Assembly (NCBI GenBank): GCA_014529385.2
Contig: CM043946.1
Location: forward strand, 20,390,077 to 20,454,076
Source of the DNA: Adiantum capillus-veneris
Lineage: Eukaryota > Streptophyta > Polypodiopsida > Polypodiales > Pteridaceae
Length of the DNA: 64,000 bases
Direction: 5' to 3'
A program made the position numbers and the translations under genes. Shown here piece after piece: positions 22,329 to 34,700 of this stretch; positions within the stretch are counted from its first letter, which is position 1; every line of letters starts with the position of its first letter. The notes below the pieces were generated by a model, which was given only the letters and a program-made list of their open reading frames with translations, ran no database searches and was not told where the DNA came from.

Positions 22329-23519
22329 TGTCACGTGCACACCTAACCGTATGTGCACGTGGACAAGCTACTTCAATTCTAGGGTTCAGGTCAGCTTAGG
22401 AAGTGTTCTGGCACCATTATGAGCCTATGCGCAGGCCGTGCATGTCCAAGCACTTAGAGCAGTTGCATATCCTCTAGTTGCACACAGCATGATCAACAGC
22501 ATGACGTTCAGTACCCATCATGAGCATTTTACAATGCATAGAACCCTTTTTCCCAAAACACACATTTTTCACTTATTATTTAATAAGTGACTTTTGTTGG
22601 AAAAGTGAGTAGGGCAAATTTTCCAAGGCACTATAAGAGAAACCTAGCGTAGCAATTTTTGGTAGAAGAGGCAAAAGAAGTTCCAGCAACTTGCAGTGTT
22701 CTCTCCTCAACAAGACCGATAGTAGACAGCATAGCATTTTCAGCCAACAGAAGCAGATAGTGTTTTGGAATGCAGTTTCCCTAGCGTTTTTGCTACAGAT
22801 TCACCCTAGCGTTTTCATCAACAACAGATCCACCCTCGCGTTTTTCAATTTGCAGACCTAGCCTAGCGTTTGCAGATTCCGGCATCAGGTCAGTCTCAGC
22901 ACTCCAGCGTTTTCAATTTTCAGCACTTAGCCACAACAGAGTCAGCCCTTAGCCTCGCACATCTCACCTACCCGCAACAGATCCTCGTCGTACCATCGAG
23001 TCGGTAAGTGTTTTCAGATTCAACCCGCTGTCCGCAGATTTCAGCATCTGCGTTTTCAACGCATCGTCATCGCGTCATCGCCATCGCCGTCCTCGCTGAC
23101 ACAGTGTCAGAGATCAAAAGAAAGTCAACGTTTTGCAGATTTCAACATTTCAGCCCTAGCGTTTTAATTTCAGCCCGTCCTCGTCGTCGTCGTCATTGTC
23201 GTCGACATCGTCGACAAGTCCATTGCATCTAGACCATTGTACCACATTTGTGCAATCTATAGCATAGACCTCTCTCGCCATAGGGTGGGGGCTCCTTGGA
23301 GGAGGGTTTGAGAACCGTCCAGTGTCGTATTCTTCTCTCTCTCTATCTCTCTCAGTCTCAGCACCTTCATTCACAATAGCATTCACTTTGTTTGTGATCA
23401 TTGCATTCTCTCTGGAAAGGACAGAAGGCTCTCCCTTCCGTAAGTGAAAGGAACCCTTGAGCACAGTTCGGAGCACTCATCTTGAGCACTATCAACATTC
23501 ACTTCCGCTGCACCTTACA
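22329..23519 (+). repeat. Family-A LTR (5' LTR of A0)
   Basis: TGTCACGTGCAC...CACCTTACA, 1191 bp. It contains a TATA-like ACTATAAGAG near 22631, repeated AGCGTTTT words at 22790-22920, a CGT-rich tract near 23170-23215, and CT-rich sequence at 23335-23360. It is followed one base later by the PBS. Confidence 0.9.
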
Positions 23520-23520
23520 T

Positions 23521-23532
23521 TGGTATCAGCGC
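23521..23532 (+). promoter_or_regulatory. Primer-binding site of A0 (tRNA-iMet type)
   Basis: TGGTATCAGCGC, matching the plant initiator-Met PBS TGGTATCAGAGC with one difference. Confidence 0.85.
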
Positions 23533-23950
23533 TTTGGTAGTGTTCTGTATCACGCAAGGAAAGAACCACAAGAAATTTTTGCTTGTTGTGGTCGTACGTA
23601 ACCCAAGTCCACTTGAGCGTGTCGATTCCTAATCGTGTTTTTGAAGAGTGACAGGTAACCCAAGAAAGAAGGGCTTTTCCAGCCTTCCCTTGTTTCTCTT
23701 TTCACTCATTGAGAACGGACCGTGCACTTAGCAACCGGTCAATCGACATGAGAGCAGGACACAGAAGGGCAGGCACCGGCAGCAGAGCAGGTAGGCACAC
23801 ACAGGTTCCCAACGTTTTCTCAACAATTCAGCCCAGCGTTTTCAAGCATCAGCAAATCAGCGTTTTCAGGCCACAACCACCAGCGTTTTCAGTTTCCAGC
23901 CTTAGCCTCGCTAGAACCCGCAACGATCATTGCAGATCCTCGCCGTTTTT

Positions 23951-24534
23951 TGTCACAAACTGATGACGTGGCTGCCCCCCGGACACTACAACTGAAGACT
24001 GGCAGCAACGACACGTGGCAGACGGAACTGGCAGCAATGACACGTGGTAGCATACAGAATTCCGAAACTTGCGGCGCTTTTTACGTTGACAGTGCTTACG
24101 TGGCATTCCGTACGGAATCAACGCAAATTACGCTGGCTCATTTAGTGGGCAGATTTTGGGACAGTTGCTTTTAAATTAAAAGCTTTTGAGTTAATGCTTT
24201 TGGGGCTCTGCTTTTTGGCAACCCTTGTACTTATAAATAAGCAACCGGGGCTTCACTTCTCAGGGCATCTAGATGCAGAGTCTGAGAGTGAGCACCTACC
24301 CGCTCTCTTGTACTTTGAATACAAATTTATACAAAAAGAAATACCGAAAGGGGCGCCAGTCTTTGGGGCCAATACCTCTGGGCACGGAACTACGCCGGGC
24401 CGTGTCAATTTTGTGAATCTTTGTTGTGTCGCGGTAGAATCTTGTGTCGCGGTAGAATTTAGTGAACTGTTTTGAAGTGAATCTCTACTGTGTCGCAGTA
24501 GAATCTTCACTTGAGGTGTCCCAAGTTTGTTACA
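23951..24534 (+). repeat. Family-B LTR (5' LTR of G1)
   Basis: TGTCACAAAC...GTTACA. A TATA-like TTATAAATAAGC lies near 24230-24241, and the conserved core GGGGCGCCAGTCTTTGGGGCC is at about 24350-24370. Confidence 0.93.
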
Positions 24535-25118
24535 GTGGTATTAGAGCGCAGCCGATTTCTCTTCTACCGGGAAATTCGATCCTTTTCTCGCGACACTTAT
24601 GGTTTCAACAAACATCAGTCGACTTCTTTTGCATTTGCGAATGCGGGAGAAGATCACGGAGAAGATTCTCATGAGCAATCAGAGGAAGAGTATGGCCCAC
24701 CTCGGCCTACTCAATTCGAGATTCAAGAGATGGAATGTCAAAAATTGGTTGACGAAGCAACAAAGCAGATGATTAAAATTGTGAAGGATCCAAAAGTGTA
24801 AGGTGCAACGGAAGTGAATGTTGAACTTTGCTCAAGATAAGTGCTCCGAACTGTGCTCAAGGGTTCCTTTTACTTATTGGAAGGGAGAGCCTTCCGTACC
24901 CTTAATGAGAGTGCAAGTGATCACGAACAAAGTGAATAAACACTGTGCGTAGAGGTGCTGAGACTGAGAGATAGAGAGAGAAGAATACGACACCAACAAG
25001 TTATCAAGCCCTCCTCCGAAGGCCCTTCTCTCGATGGCGAGAGAAGTCTATGATATTGATTGCACAATCTGGTACAAGATGCCGATGCAAATCTATGTGA
25101 TGCTATGTCGAGGTCGAC

Positions 25119-26316
25119 TGTTAGGTGCAGCGGAATGAATGTTTGCGCTTTGCTCAAGATGAGTGCTCCGAACTGTGCTCAAGGTTCCTTTTAGTTCTTA
25201 TGGAAGGGAGAGCCTTCCGTTCTTAATGGAAAGTGCTATGATCACAAACAAAGTGAATGGACACTGTGCCTGCAAGTGTATGAGACTGAGAGATACAGAG
25301 AGAAGAGAGATACGACACCAGAGACGTTGTAAAACCCTCCTCCAAAGGCCCCACTCTCGTCGGCGAGAGTGGTCTACTTATGATTGCACAAAGTGGTACA
25401 ATGACGACGCAATGGACTGATGCAACTTAGGACTATGCCCATGACGACGACGACGACTCAAGGGTTGAAATCTGTGGTCTTCTATCTGCTGAACTTGGGG
25501 CTGTTTGGGTGGCTGAAAATCGCAGGTCTTGGGGCTGCAAAATCGCTGAGTTGCTGCGTTTTTTCTATTGCTGAATTTGCGTTTTTGTAGGGCTGAAATC
25601 TGAGGTTCTTCTGCAATTCTCCAAGGCTGAACCTGCTGCTATCTGTGAGGCTGAAAATGCTGAACTTCCTGCTGCAACAGATGGCTGAAAATGGAAAACG
25701 CTGGGCTGCTTGTAGCGTTAGTAAAAACGCTAGCAGGCTGGGACTGTGGCGATGATAGCAAGGCTAAATCGCCAGGCTAGGGGGACTGTAGGCGATGCCA
25801 AAACTGAAAACGCCAGGTTAGGAGTTGATGATGGCTACAAAACGCTAGGCTGAAATCTCGGCGATGAGGGTTGACCAAAACGCAAGGGGGTGTTGAGGGT
25901 ACTGCGGGGTTCTTGTTGAGAAGATGCCTGTTGAGCGGGGAGCTCCTGCTGCCTCTTCTGCCATTTAGTGCTAACTTGGGTTTGCTTATATATTTTCTTA
26001 CCCAGCATGCCCTACCTACTTTTGTTGGGAAGTCACTTAAAAATAATAAGTGAAAAATGTCAAAAATAGGGAAAATAGGCTAAATGCACTCGAAAATTCC
26101 CTTGACTAAATCTGATGGATTCTAAAGGGAATGCTTATGATCATGCGGTGTGCAACCACAGGATATGCATCTACACGAAGTGACTGGGCATGCACGGTCT
26201 ACGAATAGACTCACAAAAGTGCCAGATCACTTCTAATCTAGACTGACTGGACTGACTGAACCCTGTTATGCTGTAGCTTGTCCACGGACACATAGGGTTG
26301 GATGTGTCACGTGACA
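25119..26316 (-). mobile_element. Inner solo LTR, family A, inside the outer solo LTR, TSD TCGAC
   Basis: Reads TGTTAGGTGCAGCGG...TGTCACGTGACA on the plus strand, 1198 bp, flanked by the perfect repeat TCGAC at 25114-25118 and 26317-26321. It is the same family and orientation as its host LTR and younger than it. Confidence 0.95.
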
Positions 26317-26695
26317 TCGACGGTGGTGCCGACGATGACGAGACCATGGCTAGAAACTGAATGTTGTGGACTGATTCTTGTCGCAAACAGTCGGGGCTGA
26401 TCTGTATGCTTAGTGCCTTGCCGAAGACGCTGACTACGCTATCTCTGATGTCCTACAACGCTGAAGTGCTGTCCTTCCAAAAACGCTGGTCTACTGGTAA
26501 TTTAAATCGCTGGCCATGCTGAAATTGCTGCTGCAAAAACGTTGTTTCTGCTGCTACAAAAACGCTGGATAATGTTGTCTATAGGCACTACCCTGTTGGT
26601 CCTGATGGTGCTGAATTACTGCTGCCAAAATGCTGTGCTGCTGATGCTATGCTGCTGCAGAAAACGCCAAGGGCAGGGGCTGAAAAACGCCAATG

Positions 26696-27051
26696 AATCC
26701 AGGCTGAAAACGCTGATGGTGTAGGCTGAAATCGCTGATGCTGCTTGGTGGAAAAACGCCAGCTTAGGTGGAAGGATCTTGCTTGAGAGAGAGAGGGAGG
26801 AACCTGCTGCACTTGTGCCTGTGTTCTCCTTGCTCTTTTGCCAAATTAGCCTAGTCCTAGGTTTGCTTATAATCCAGGCTGAAAACGCTGATGGTGTAGG
26901 CTGAAATCGCTGATGCTGCTTGGTGGAAAAACGCCAGCTTAGGTGGGGGGATCTTGCTTGAGAGAGAGAGAGAGAGGGAGGAACCTGCTGCACTTGTGCC
27001 TGTGTTCTCCTTGCTCTTCTGCCAAATTAGCCTAGTCCTAGGTTTGCTTAT
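26696..27051 (-). repeat. 175-bp tandem duplication in the outer solo LTR
   Basis: AATCCAGGCTGAAAACGCTG at 26696 recurs at 26871. The second copy is about 6 bp longer through extra GA units. The copies are nearly identical, so the duplication is recent relative to the LTR. Confidence 0.95.
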
Positions 27052-27369
27052 ATATAACTTTAGCAAAATTGCCCTACCCAGTTCCCAACAAAAGTCATTT
27101 AATCAATAAGTGAAAAATGTCAAAAATAGGGAAAATAGGTTGTGTGCACTGGAAAATGCTCCTGATGGATTTTGATGGTAATGCTGATGATCATGCTGTG
27201 TGCAACCAGAGGATATGCATCTAATCTAAGTGCCTGGACATGCACGGTCTAAGAACAGACTCATAAAAGTGCCAGATCACTTCCTAGTCTAGACTGACTT
27301 GACTGAACTGAACCCTAGTCATGCTGTAGCTTGTCCACGGACACTTAGGGTTGGATGTGTCACGTGACA

Positions 27370-28800
27370 AAAAGTTGCCAAATTTTTGACTCAGCAATCC
27401 CTCGCAGAAGTACACCCGGTGCAAAAGGCCACAGAGCCACCCATCAAACCAGCAATCAAGAAACCTCCTTCTCCAAGGATGTTTACAGAGCAAGAATTAC
27501 AAGAGGTAGTTCAGACACAGATTAGCCGGCTTTTGGACGCAAACAACAAATCCAAAAAGCATAAGAAAAAGCACAAGAAAGGAACTGACTTCCCGGGTTA
27601 TTTGGGTCGTCAATCTTCTTTTGCATTGGCGAGAAAGCAGAAGAAGCGTGTACGATTTGAAGGACTACCTAGTTCTTCTTCTTCTTCTTATTCTTCTGAC
27701 AGTTATTCTAGCTCTTTTGACTCGAGTAAAGAAGACAGAAAAGGGAAAAAGCGAAGCAAAAAGCAAAGCTTCGAAAAGGGCAAGAAAAAGGCAAAGAAGC
27801 CTAAATTTCACCCGGTTTCTGATGGTTCTACAAAGGACTCATCCTCAGACAGTTCGGACTCCGACGATCACATGTTTTAAGCAAAGAAGAAGCATTTTTA
27901 TAAAGCCTACCAATATGATTTCCTCGAAGATTTAAGCAAGAAAGTAAGAGAATTCAAAGAAGGTGGACAGTCAATTAAGTTTGACTCTTTTTCTGGATTC
28001 CGAGATGCTCCGAGGGCTTTGGCCTTCGTACAGCAGTTTGACATAGCTTTCTCTGGAGGGCATTACTCAAAGCACTCCAAGATTTGGAGGGCTACATCTT
28101 TCTTCAAGGGAAATGCTCGATATGGTGGTCCACCCTTCTTTTATGAAAGGAAGCTCCGGTTAAATTGTTGAAATTCAAACGGCTTTTTATTTCTTCTTGG
28201 CTGACTGGGGAGTACGAACTAGATATACGAATTGCTTGGAATCATCTTCGGATGACCAAGGGAGATTCTATGGACGCTTATTGCGAGGATTTTGGAGCTC
28301 TTTTCTGCCAGCCTCTTCATTTAAGGTGGTCTTGTTTAAATAACAGATTGAGCGGTTTTGCTACGGACTTCCTACAGAGATCCGAGACTACTGCTTGGAA
28401 CAAAAGTCAAATTCTATTCAAGAATTGATGGGTCATGCAAAATGGGGTTTTGCCATACATTCAGGCAATTTGACTTACCCCACTGATGAGATCCTGACTC
28501 AAAGAACCCAACAGACTTCTAATAATGAGAGTAGAAAGAGAAAGAGTTCCCAAGAAAAGAAAGACAAGGATTCACGACCTCAGCTCACTCTTCAAGAGAG
28601 GGCCAACTACATCAAAGAGGGGAAGTGTTTTGGATGCGGGAAACATGGGCACGTCTCCGCGAAGTGCCCTAAAAAGACACAGCAAGAACGGAATGAAGAC
28701 AGGCCAGAGAGTTCGAGAACAACTAAGGAACGTGGCAGAAAAGGCAAGATGAAAGCGGGACTAGTTCCAGCTTGCATGGGTATTGACCCAAGCAGTTGAT
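27370..28800 (+). pseudogene. G1 gag, main part
   Basis: Structural protein of the chromovirus fossil. After the nested LTR it shows FTEQELQEVVQTQISRLLDA, a Lys-rich stretch, TDFPGYLGRQSSF, a Ser/Asp-rich stretch (27670-27870), capsid-like sequence to about 28450, and the zinc knuckle CFGCGKHGHVSAKC. The N-terminal 65 codons or so lie at 24599-24796. Homologous order is seen in G0, G2 and G3. Not intact. Confidence 0.88.
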
Positions 28801-28804
28801 GAAA

Positions 28805-31800
28805 GTATATAACTTTGCCGAGCTTGGGGCAAAGTGAAAGATCAAGAAGGCCTTATTTTCTTTGATGGAGGAGCCAAGGCCAACTTCATATCACCTAAAT
28901 TGGCGGCACGGCTCGAGATTACACCCGATCGGATGGGACCACAAGCAAAGGCAGTTCTAGCGGCACCTGGACGGGACATAGCCATTACACTTGTCATTGA
29001 CAAACTTCGGTTGCATTGTCAGGGGTATTTGGGGCACGAGGACTTTTACATAATGCCCTTCAAAGGTTGTGATGTCCTCCTTGGAGTCCCTTGGTACCAT
29101 AAGAACAACACCGTGGTCGATTATCAGGGGAAGAAAGCGACATTGACAAATGAAAAGGGCTGAAAATTTGTACTTGATGTGAAATTGAAGGGCGAGTCTA
29201 TCCCTATTGTATCAGCTTCGGCCGTTTTGAAATTAATGAAATCCAGTCTGTTTGTTTACTCGATCTATTTGAAAGAGTTAAATGATGAACACAGGACAAA
29301 TATGTCTGAACTTGATAAAGAACGCCAAGATTTTCTCCACTCATGCCGATTGCTTTTCTGAGGGCCTGCAAGGCAAGTTGCCACCATCTCGTCCTAAGGA
29401 TCATACTATTGATCTAATGCCTGGAAGCACACCACCAAACCGGCCACCTTACCAAGTGAGCCGAGCCCAGAATGAAGAGATTATGAACCAAGTGAAAGAC
29501 CTCTTGGAAAAGGGTCTTATCCAGCCGAGTACTTCACCCTACTGCTCTCCGGTGTTGTTGGTACGGATCTTGGAGAATGTGCATTGATTATAGAGCTCTC
29601 AATAAATTCACCATCAAGAACAGATTTCCGATTCCGAGAATCGATGATATTCTTGACCGACTACGGGGATCCTCTTGTTTCAGCAGGATCGATTTGAAAA
29701 GCGGATATCATCAGATCCAAATCGCGCCAAGAGATGTCTACAAGACAGTTTTCAGACCAGCTTCGGTTTATATGAATTTTTGGTGATGCCTTTTGGCCTT
29801 ACCAATGCTCCAGCAACTTTTAACCGAATGATGGATAGGATTTTCAGAGAGTACATATCTTTTGTTGGCACTTTCTTTGATGACATTATAGTCTTCTCCA
29901 AGGATGAGACAGAACATAGACAACATCTGCTACAGGTCTTCCAAACATTGCGAGATCACAAGTTAGTAATCAATGCCAAGAAGAGTGAATTTTTCTTACC
30001 AGAGATACACTTTTTTAAACACATCGTCTCAGCAACAAGGGTACAGATGGACCCGGCCAAGATTGAGACTATACGTGATTGGCCCGATTTGAAGAATGTT
30101 CATGAAGTAAGAAGCTTATTGGGCTTATGTTCTTACTACCGGCAGTTCATTAGAAAATTTGCAGAGGTTGCTTCCCCTTTGCATATCTTGACACAAAAAG
30201 GAGTCCCTTTCTCGTGGGGACCCACAGAGGTGATTGCCTTTCAGACTTTGAAAGAGAAATTGACTGCGGGACCAGTTTTGACTTTGCCGGATTTGCAAAA
30301 GTCATTCGAAGTATATTGTGATGCTTGTGGTCGTAGTTTGGGTGCGGTCTTAATGCAAGAAGGCCACGTCATTGCCTATGAGAGCCAATTGTTTTCAAGG
30401 CCAAAATTGACAGCACAGATTTATGAGAAAGAGCTTTTGGCGGTCATCCATGCTCTTACTTAGTGGCGACATTACCTACTCGAAGCCGATTTTATGGTCT
30501 TCACTGATCATCAGAGTTTATGCTACTTCTCGTCACAGAAGCAGCTTTCGAAAAAGCAAATGTTAGACATTGTTACATTTTCAGTTCCAGATTGTCCATG
30601 TACACAGTAAATGCTTTGTCCCAGAAGCCGTTAGTCTTGGCTATTTCCGCAATTAACCATAGAAGCTTCGAGGACATGGTTGATCAGTACGCCACAGATC
30701 CACATTTTTCAGATTTATTCAGTCAAATACAGAATGGGGAGGTAGTAGCGGGATATTCCATACAGGATGGCTACTTGATGAAGAAAACGATGTTGTGCGT
30801 TACACAGCCGTTGAGGGAAAAGGTTCTAACCGAATGCCACTGTCCACCACTTACGGGTCACCACGGCATTGATACCACCTTGAAAGGTGTGGAGCGTTAC
30901 TTCTTTTGGCCAAGACTCAAGAAGGATGTGAACGACTTTGTACGGAGTTGCTTGGTATGCCAGAAGGTCAAGTTTGACAAGCATAAAGCGTAGGGATTGT
31001 TACAGCCTTTATCCATTCCCACCCGCCCTTGGAAAAGTAATGCAATGGATTTTATTTTTGATCTCCCGAAGACACAAAGTGGGCACGATGGTATCTGGAC
31101 TGTTATTGATAGATTTAGCAAGCAAGCTCCTTTCATTCCAGTGAAGAAAACAGTCAAGCCGAATCATTTAGCGAGACTCTTCATTGGCCAAATATTCAAA
31201 TTACATGGCATGCCTGAGACAATCGTCTTTGACAAAGATCCCCAATTCACAAGTTTGTTTTGGAAGGCTATTTGAGAGAACATTGGCACACGATTGCAGT
31301 TCTCGTCGTCTTTCCACCCGCAGACAAATGGGCAATCTGAAATTGCAAATTCAGTCGTACTAGATTTATTGAAGTCTTACATTTCTAATCAAAAGACTCA
31401 ATGGGAAAAGTTTTTGCCCTTGGTTGAATTTGCCTACAATAACACAATCCACTTTTCGATAGGGAAGGCACCATTTGAGATTATTGAAGGTGCTACGAAG
31501 GTTCCACACTTCCTAAGCACAAAAGATAAGATTTTTGAAGCCGACCAGTACACGAGGGACTTGGACACTGCTTTTGCAAAGGTCTGAGAGCCTGAGAAAG
31601 AAAAAGGGAAAGCAGCGGCTTTTTCCAAAACTTAGCATGAGATACTATGGACCTTTCCAGATAAAAGAAAAAATAAATGATGTCTCCTTTGGACTGAAGC
31701 TGCCCGATACTTGGAGAATTCACAATGCTTTTCATATGAGTCGCTTGAAGCCTTTTAAAGGCGATGTGCCCGATGATGATGGGAAGCCAGATGAGCAACC

Positions 31801-32005
31801 CGCAGTGGAGAAAAGCAAGGAGATACTCGTTCCAGAGCAGATATTGACACATAAAGATAGAAAGATTAAAGGTAAAGTGATTAGGCGGTTCTTGGTTAAA
31901 TTCAAGAACTATCTTGCATTGGATGCGAAGTCGATGGAGGAGGAGGACCTAGCAGATACTCCTCGGATTGTGGAACTTTACCTTGAAGCATTCGGTTTAG
32001 CATAG
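28805..32005 (+). pseudogene. G1 pol: protease, RT, RNase H, integrase, chromodomain
   Basis: Replication polyprotein of a Ty3/gypsy chromovirus. Protease-like LIFFDGGAKANFISPKLA; RT motifs [45 protein letters not shown] and FDDIIVFSKDE; RNase H with EVYCDACGRSLGAVLMQ and YEKELLAVIHAL; integrase H-H-C-C (HHGIDTT...CLVCQKVK) and the core with DFIFDLPKTQ, VFDKDPQFTS and NGQSEIANSV; then VKFKNY...MEEEDLADTPRIVELY, chromodomain-like. It is broken at several points, so it is a fossil. About 600 bases of non-coding sequence follow before the 3' LTR. Confidence 0.93.
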
Positions 32006-32600
32006 TCTACTCCGATAAAACCCCGATTTCAGCATGGATGATCTAGTGCAGCGGGCTTGCACAAGAGGGGAGTCACTCCGCTCCTTTGTCAACAGATTAT
32101 CGCGATTTTTTATATAGAGTCACTGATGTCCCTTTGGGTTTCAGAGATACTGCTGGGCTGACTGTATTCTATACTATGACTTTATGAACTGGAATTCCCA
32201 AAATATGAAAATGATATTGATTGATTTGTACTTGACTTGTTTGAGTACAGGAACTGAAAGATGAAATGATTGCAGCATTTCGGTCTCATAAATCTCTATA
32301 GAAATGATTGCAATATGGATTAGTTAATCGGGCATCTATGAGGTCCCGACTGGATCTAGATGCGATAACTAAATACGTTGCCAATTAATCATGGTCTGAG
32401 ATTTGCAATGAATTTGAATGTGATTTGCCATGTGATGTCCTGTGATATCCGGTGATGTGACTGTCGATTGGTACATGTGCTAGATGTGTTGTGCCTAGTG
32501 CATCGGTACTAACAATCAGTGGCTGCTAAGACAGTTTATGGCCTCTATCTATTTTGCAGGCGAAATCGAGGACGATTACAATTCTTTTAAGAGGGGGGTA

Positions 32601-33125
32601 TGTCACAAATTGATGACGTGGTTGGCCCCCGGACACTGCAACTCAAGACTGGCAGCAATGACACGTGGAAGACTGTACGGAACTGGCAGCAGTGACACGT
32701 AGCAATGTACGGAATTCCAAAAATTGCGGCGCTTTTTACGCTGACAATGTTGACATGGCATTCCGTACGGAATCAGTGCAAATTACACTGGCTGATTTAG
32801 TGGGCAGCTTTTGGGACACTTGCTTTTAAATTCAAAGCTTTTGAGTTAATGCTTTTGGGACTCTGCTTTTTGGCAACCCTTGTACTTATAAATAAGCAAG
32901 CCGGGCTTCACTTCTCAGGGCATTTGGACGTAGAGTCTGAGAGTGAGCACCTACCCGCTCTCTTGTACTTTGAATACAGATTAATACAAAAAGAAATACC
33001 GAAAGGGGCGCCAATCTTTGGGGCCAATGCCTCTGGGCACGAAACTACGCAGGGCCGTGTCAATTTTGTGAACTGTCTGCTGTGTCGCGGTAGAATCTTG
33101 ACTTGGGGTGTCCAAGTTTGTTACA
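32601..33125 (+). repeat. Family-B LTR (3' LTR of G1)
   Basis: TGTCACAAAT...GTTACA, preceded by AAGAGGGGGGTA. It matches the 5' LTR along its length, and the length difference lies mostly near the 3' end, where the 5' LTR has extra copies of a TGTCGCGGTAGAATC word. Confidence 0.93.
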
Positions 33126-33662
33126 ATTTTCCATCACGACCCATCAGCTTGGCGTTTTCAGATTTAGCAGAGATCAACCAGCATTTTGCACTTCCAGCCC
33201 AGATCAGCCAACGTTTTGCATTCTCAGCCTTGCACGACTCCAACGGTTTCACATCAGCCCCACAGTACCACAATAATAGCAGAACATCTAGCATTTTCAG
33301 ATTTCATCATTGACCTTTTCGTTGTCGTCGAAATCATCATCATCGTCGACATAGTCGTCATCAAGTACCACAACATCTAGAAGCATTGTACCAGATTTTG
33401 TGCAATCGATAGTAGACCGCTCTCGCCATAGAGAGTGGGGCCTTCGGAGGAGGGTTTGACAACATTCTGGTGTCGTATTCTTCTCTATCTCTCAGTCTCA
33501 GCACCTTCATTCACAGTGTTTATCCACTTTGTTTGTGATCACTTGCACTCTCTCATTAAAGAACGGAAGACTCTCCCTTTCCTAAGTAAAAGGAACCTTG
33601 AGCACAGTTCGCAGCACTCATCTTGAGCGAAGTTCAACATTCACTTCCGTTGCACCTTACAT

Positions 33663-33674
33663 TGATATCAGAGC
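33663..33674 (+). promoter_or_regulatory. Primer-binding site of A1
   Basis: TGATATCAGAGC, next to the LTR end at 33661; tRNA-iMet type. Confidence 0.85.
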
Positions 33675-33687
33675 TTTAGCACTGTTC

Positions 33688-33889
33688 TGTATCACTCAAG
33701 GAAAGAACGACAAGAATTTTTTTGCTTGTTGCGGTCGCACGTAACCCAAGTCCTCTTGGGCGTGTTGATTCCTAATCGTGTTTTTGAATGTATCACTCAA
33801 GGAAAGAACGACAAGAATTTTTTTGCTTGTTGCGGTCGCACGTAACCCAAGTCCTCTTGGGCGTGTTGATTCCTAATCCTGTTTTTGAA
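33688..33889 (+). repeat. 101-bp tandem duplication in the A1 leader
   Basis: TGTATCACTCAAGGAAAGAA at 33688 recurs at 33789. The two copies are almost identical. Confidence 0.93.
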
Positions 33890-33996
33890 GAGTGACAGTA
33901 AACCCAAGAAAGAAGAACTTGTCCAACCTCCCCTTGTTTCTCTTTTCACTCATTGAGAGCGGACCGTGCACTTAGCGGCCGGCCAATCGACGTGAG

Positions 33997-34700
33997 GTGG
34001 AAAAAAGCAACCTTGGTGTGAGCTCAAGGCCGCCAAGGGGTGCGCCCGCGGAAAAGAGAAGAGCTCGGGTGAAGAGAAGATCCTTCTCTAACACAGATTG
34101 CAAGCTAAAGAAGAACCTCAAGACCCTCAAAAACCTCAAGAACCCAAGACCCACAAGAACCCAAGTTCCTCGTGAACTTAAGAACCTAAGACTTCAGTGG
34201 ATGGTCATCACCCGAAGCGGAATGGATACTTCGCATGGAGGTGGTGAGCATGGGAGTGGCAAAGAAGAATTTTCCCCACCAGGAGGTTTTTCTGATTGTC
34301 CCCCTTCCCCATCTACGCAAAGGATTGCACTAACTCCTATGGAAGCTTTCGACAAAATGATGATGGACAGGAAGTTAGAACGCGAAGCAAGGAAGTTAGA
34401 ACGCGAAGCACGAACAGTAGAAAGAATGGCAGAAATTGATCGTAAGTACCAAGAAAGAATGCCAACCATAGCACGCGAGAGCGAGCAAGCACGCTTGGAA
34501 GCCAAAGAAAGACAAGCCGAATTGGATCATGAGCGCGAAGTAAGAGAAGCAACATTTGATCGTGAGAACAAAAGCAAGAACAGCAATGAACGACCGACAC
34601 ATAAAAGAGATGTTGCGACTCTTTTCTCGAGTACAAGCACAGAAAGAGATTCGAGAAAAGGAGACTCTCTCCGTCTCTTCTTCTCCCAAGCATGACACAC
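33997..34700 (+). pseudogene. A1 gag N-terminal region with coiled coil
   Basis: Reads a Lys/Pro-rich leader peptide (KKNLKTLKNLKNPRPTRTQ), then MVITRSGMDTS, which also appears in A2, A3 and A4 and probably marks the gag start (34201). A charged helical stretch follows (KLEREARKLEREARTVERMAEIDRKYQE). The leader peptide region is a degenerate repeat of about 10 bp (CTCAAGAACC) whose copy number differs between elements. No capsid or knuckle follows in this copy. Fossil. Confidence 0.7.

Larger units (their letters stand above)
24797..27369 (-). mobile_element. Outer solo LTR, family A, in G1 gag, TSD AAAAG
   Basis: Reads TGTAAGGTGCAACGG...TGTCACGTGACA on the plus strand, so it is a minus-strand family-A LTR. 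The perfect duplication AAAAG lies at 24792-24796 and 27370-27374. It is split by a second solo LTR (25119-26316). Without that insert it is about 1.37 kb, enlarged by an internal tandem duplication at 26696-27051. Confidence 0.95.
23951..33125 (+). mobile_element. G1: family-B chromovirus, full domain set, with nested solo LTRs
   Basis: 5' LTR 23951-24534 and 3' LTR 32601-33125; PBS TGGTATTAGAGC at 24536-24547; gag from 24599, interrupted by the solo LTR at 24797-27369 and resuming at 27370; CCHC knuckle CFGCGKHGHVSAKC near 28627-28668; protease-like FFDGGAKANF near 28855; RT about 29400-30000 with FDDIIVFS; RNase H about 30300-30650; integrase zinc and core about 30830-31480; chromodomain-like tail about 31850-32000; polypurine AAGAGGGGGG before the 3' LTR. 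Flanks are TTTTT and ATTTT, a near-match target duplication. It is inserted in the LTR of A1. The polyprotein is broken at several points. The LTRs differ moderately by eye. Confidence 0.93.

Noticed and set aside
33663-33674. tRNA genes at the TGGTATCAGAGC sites
   Set aside because: Only the 12-base primer-binding complement is present; no cloverleaf.
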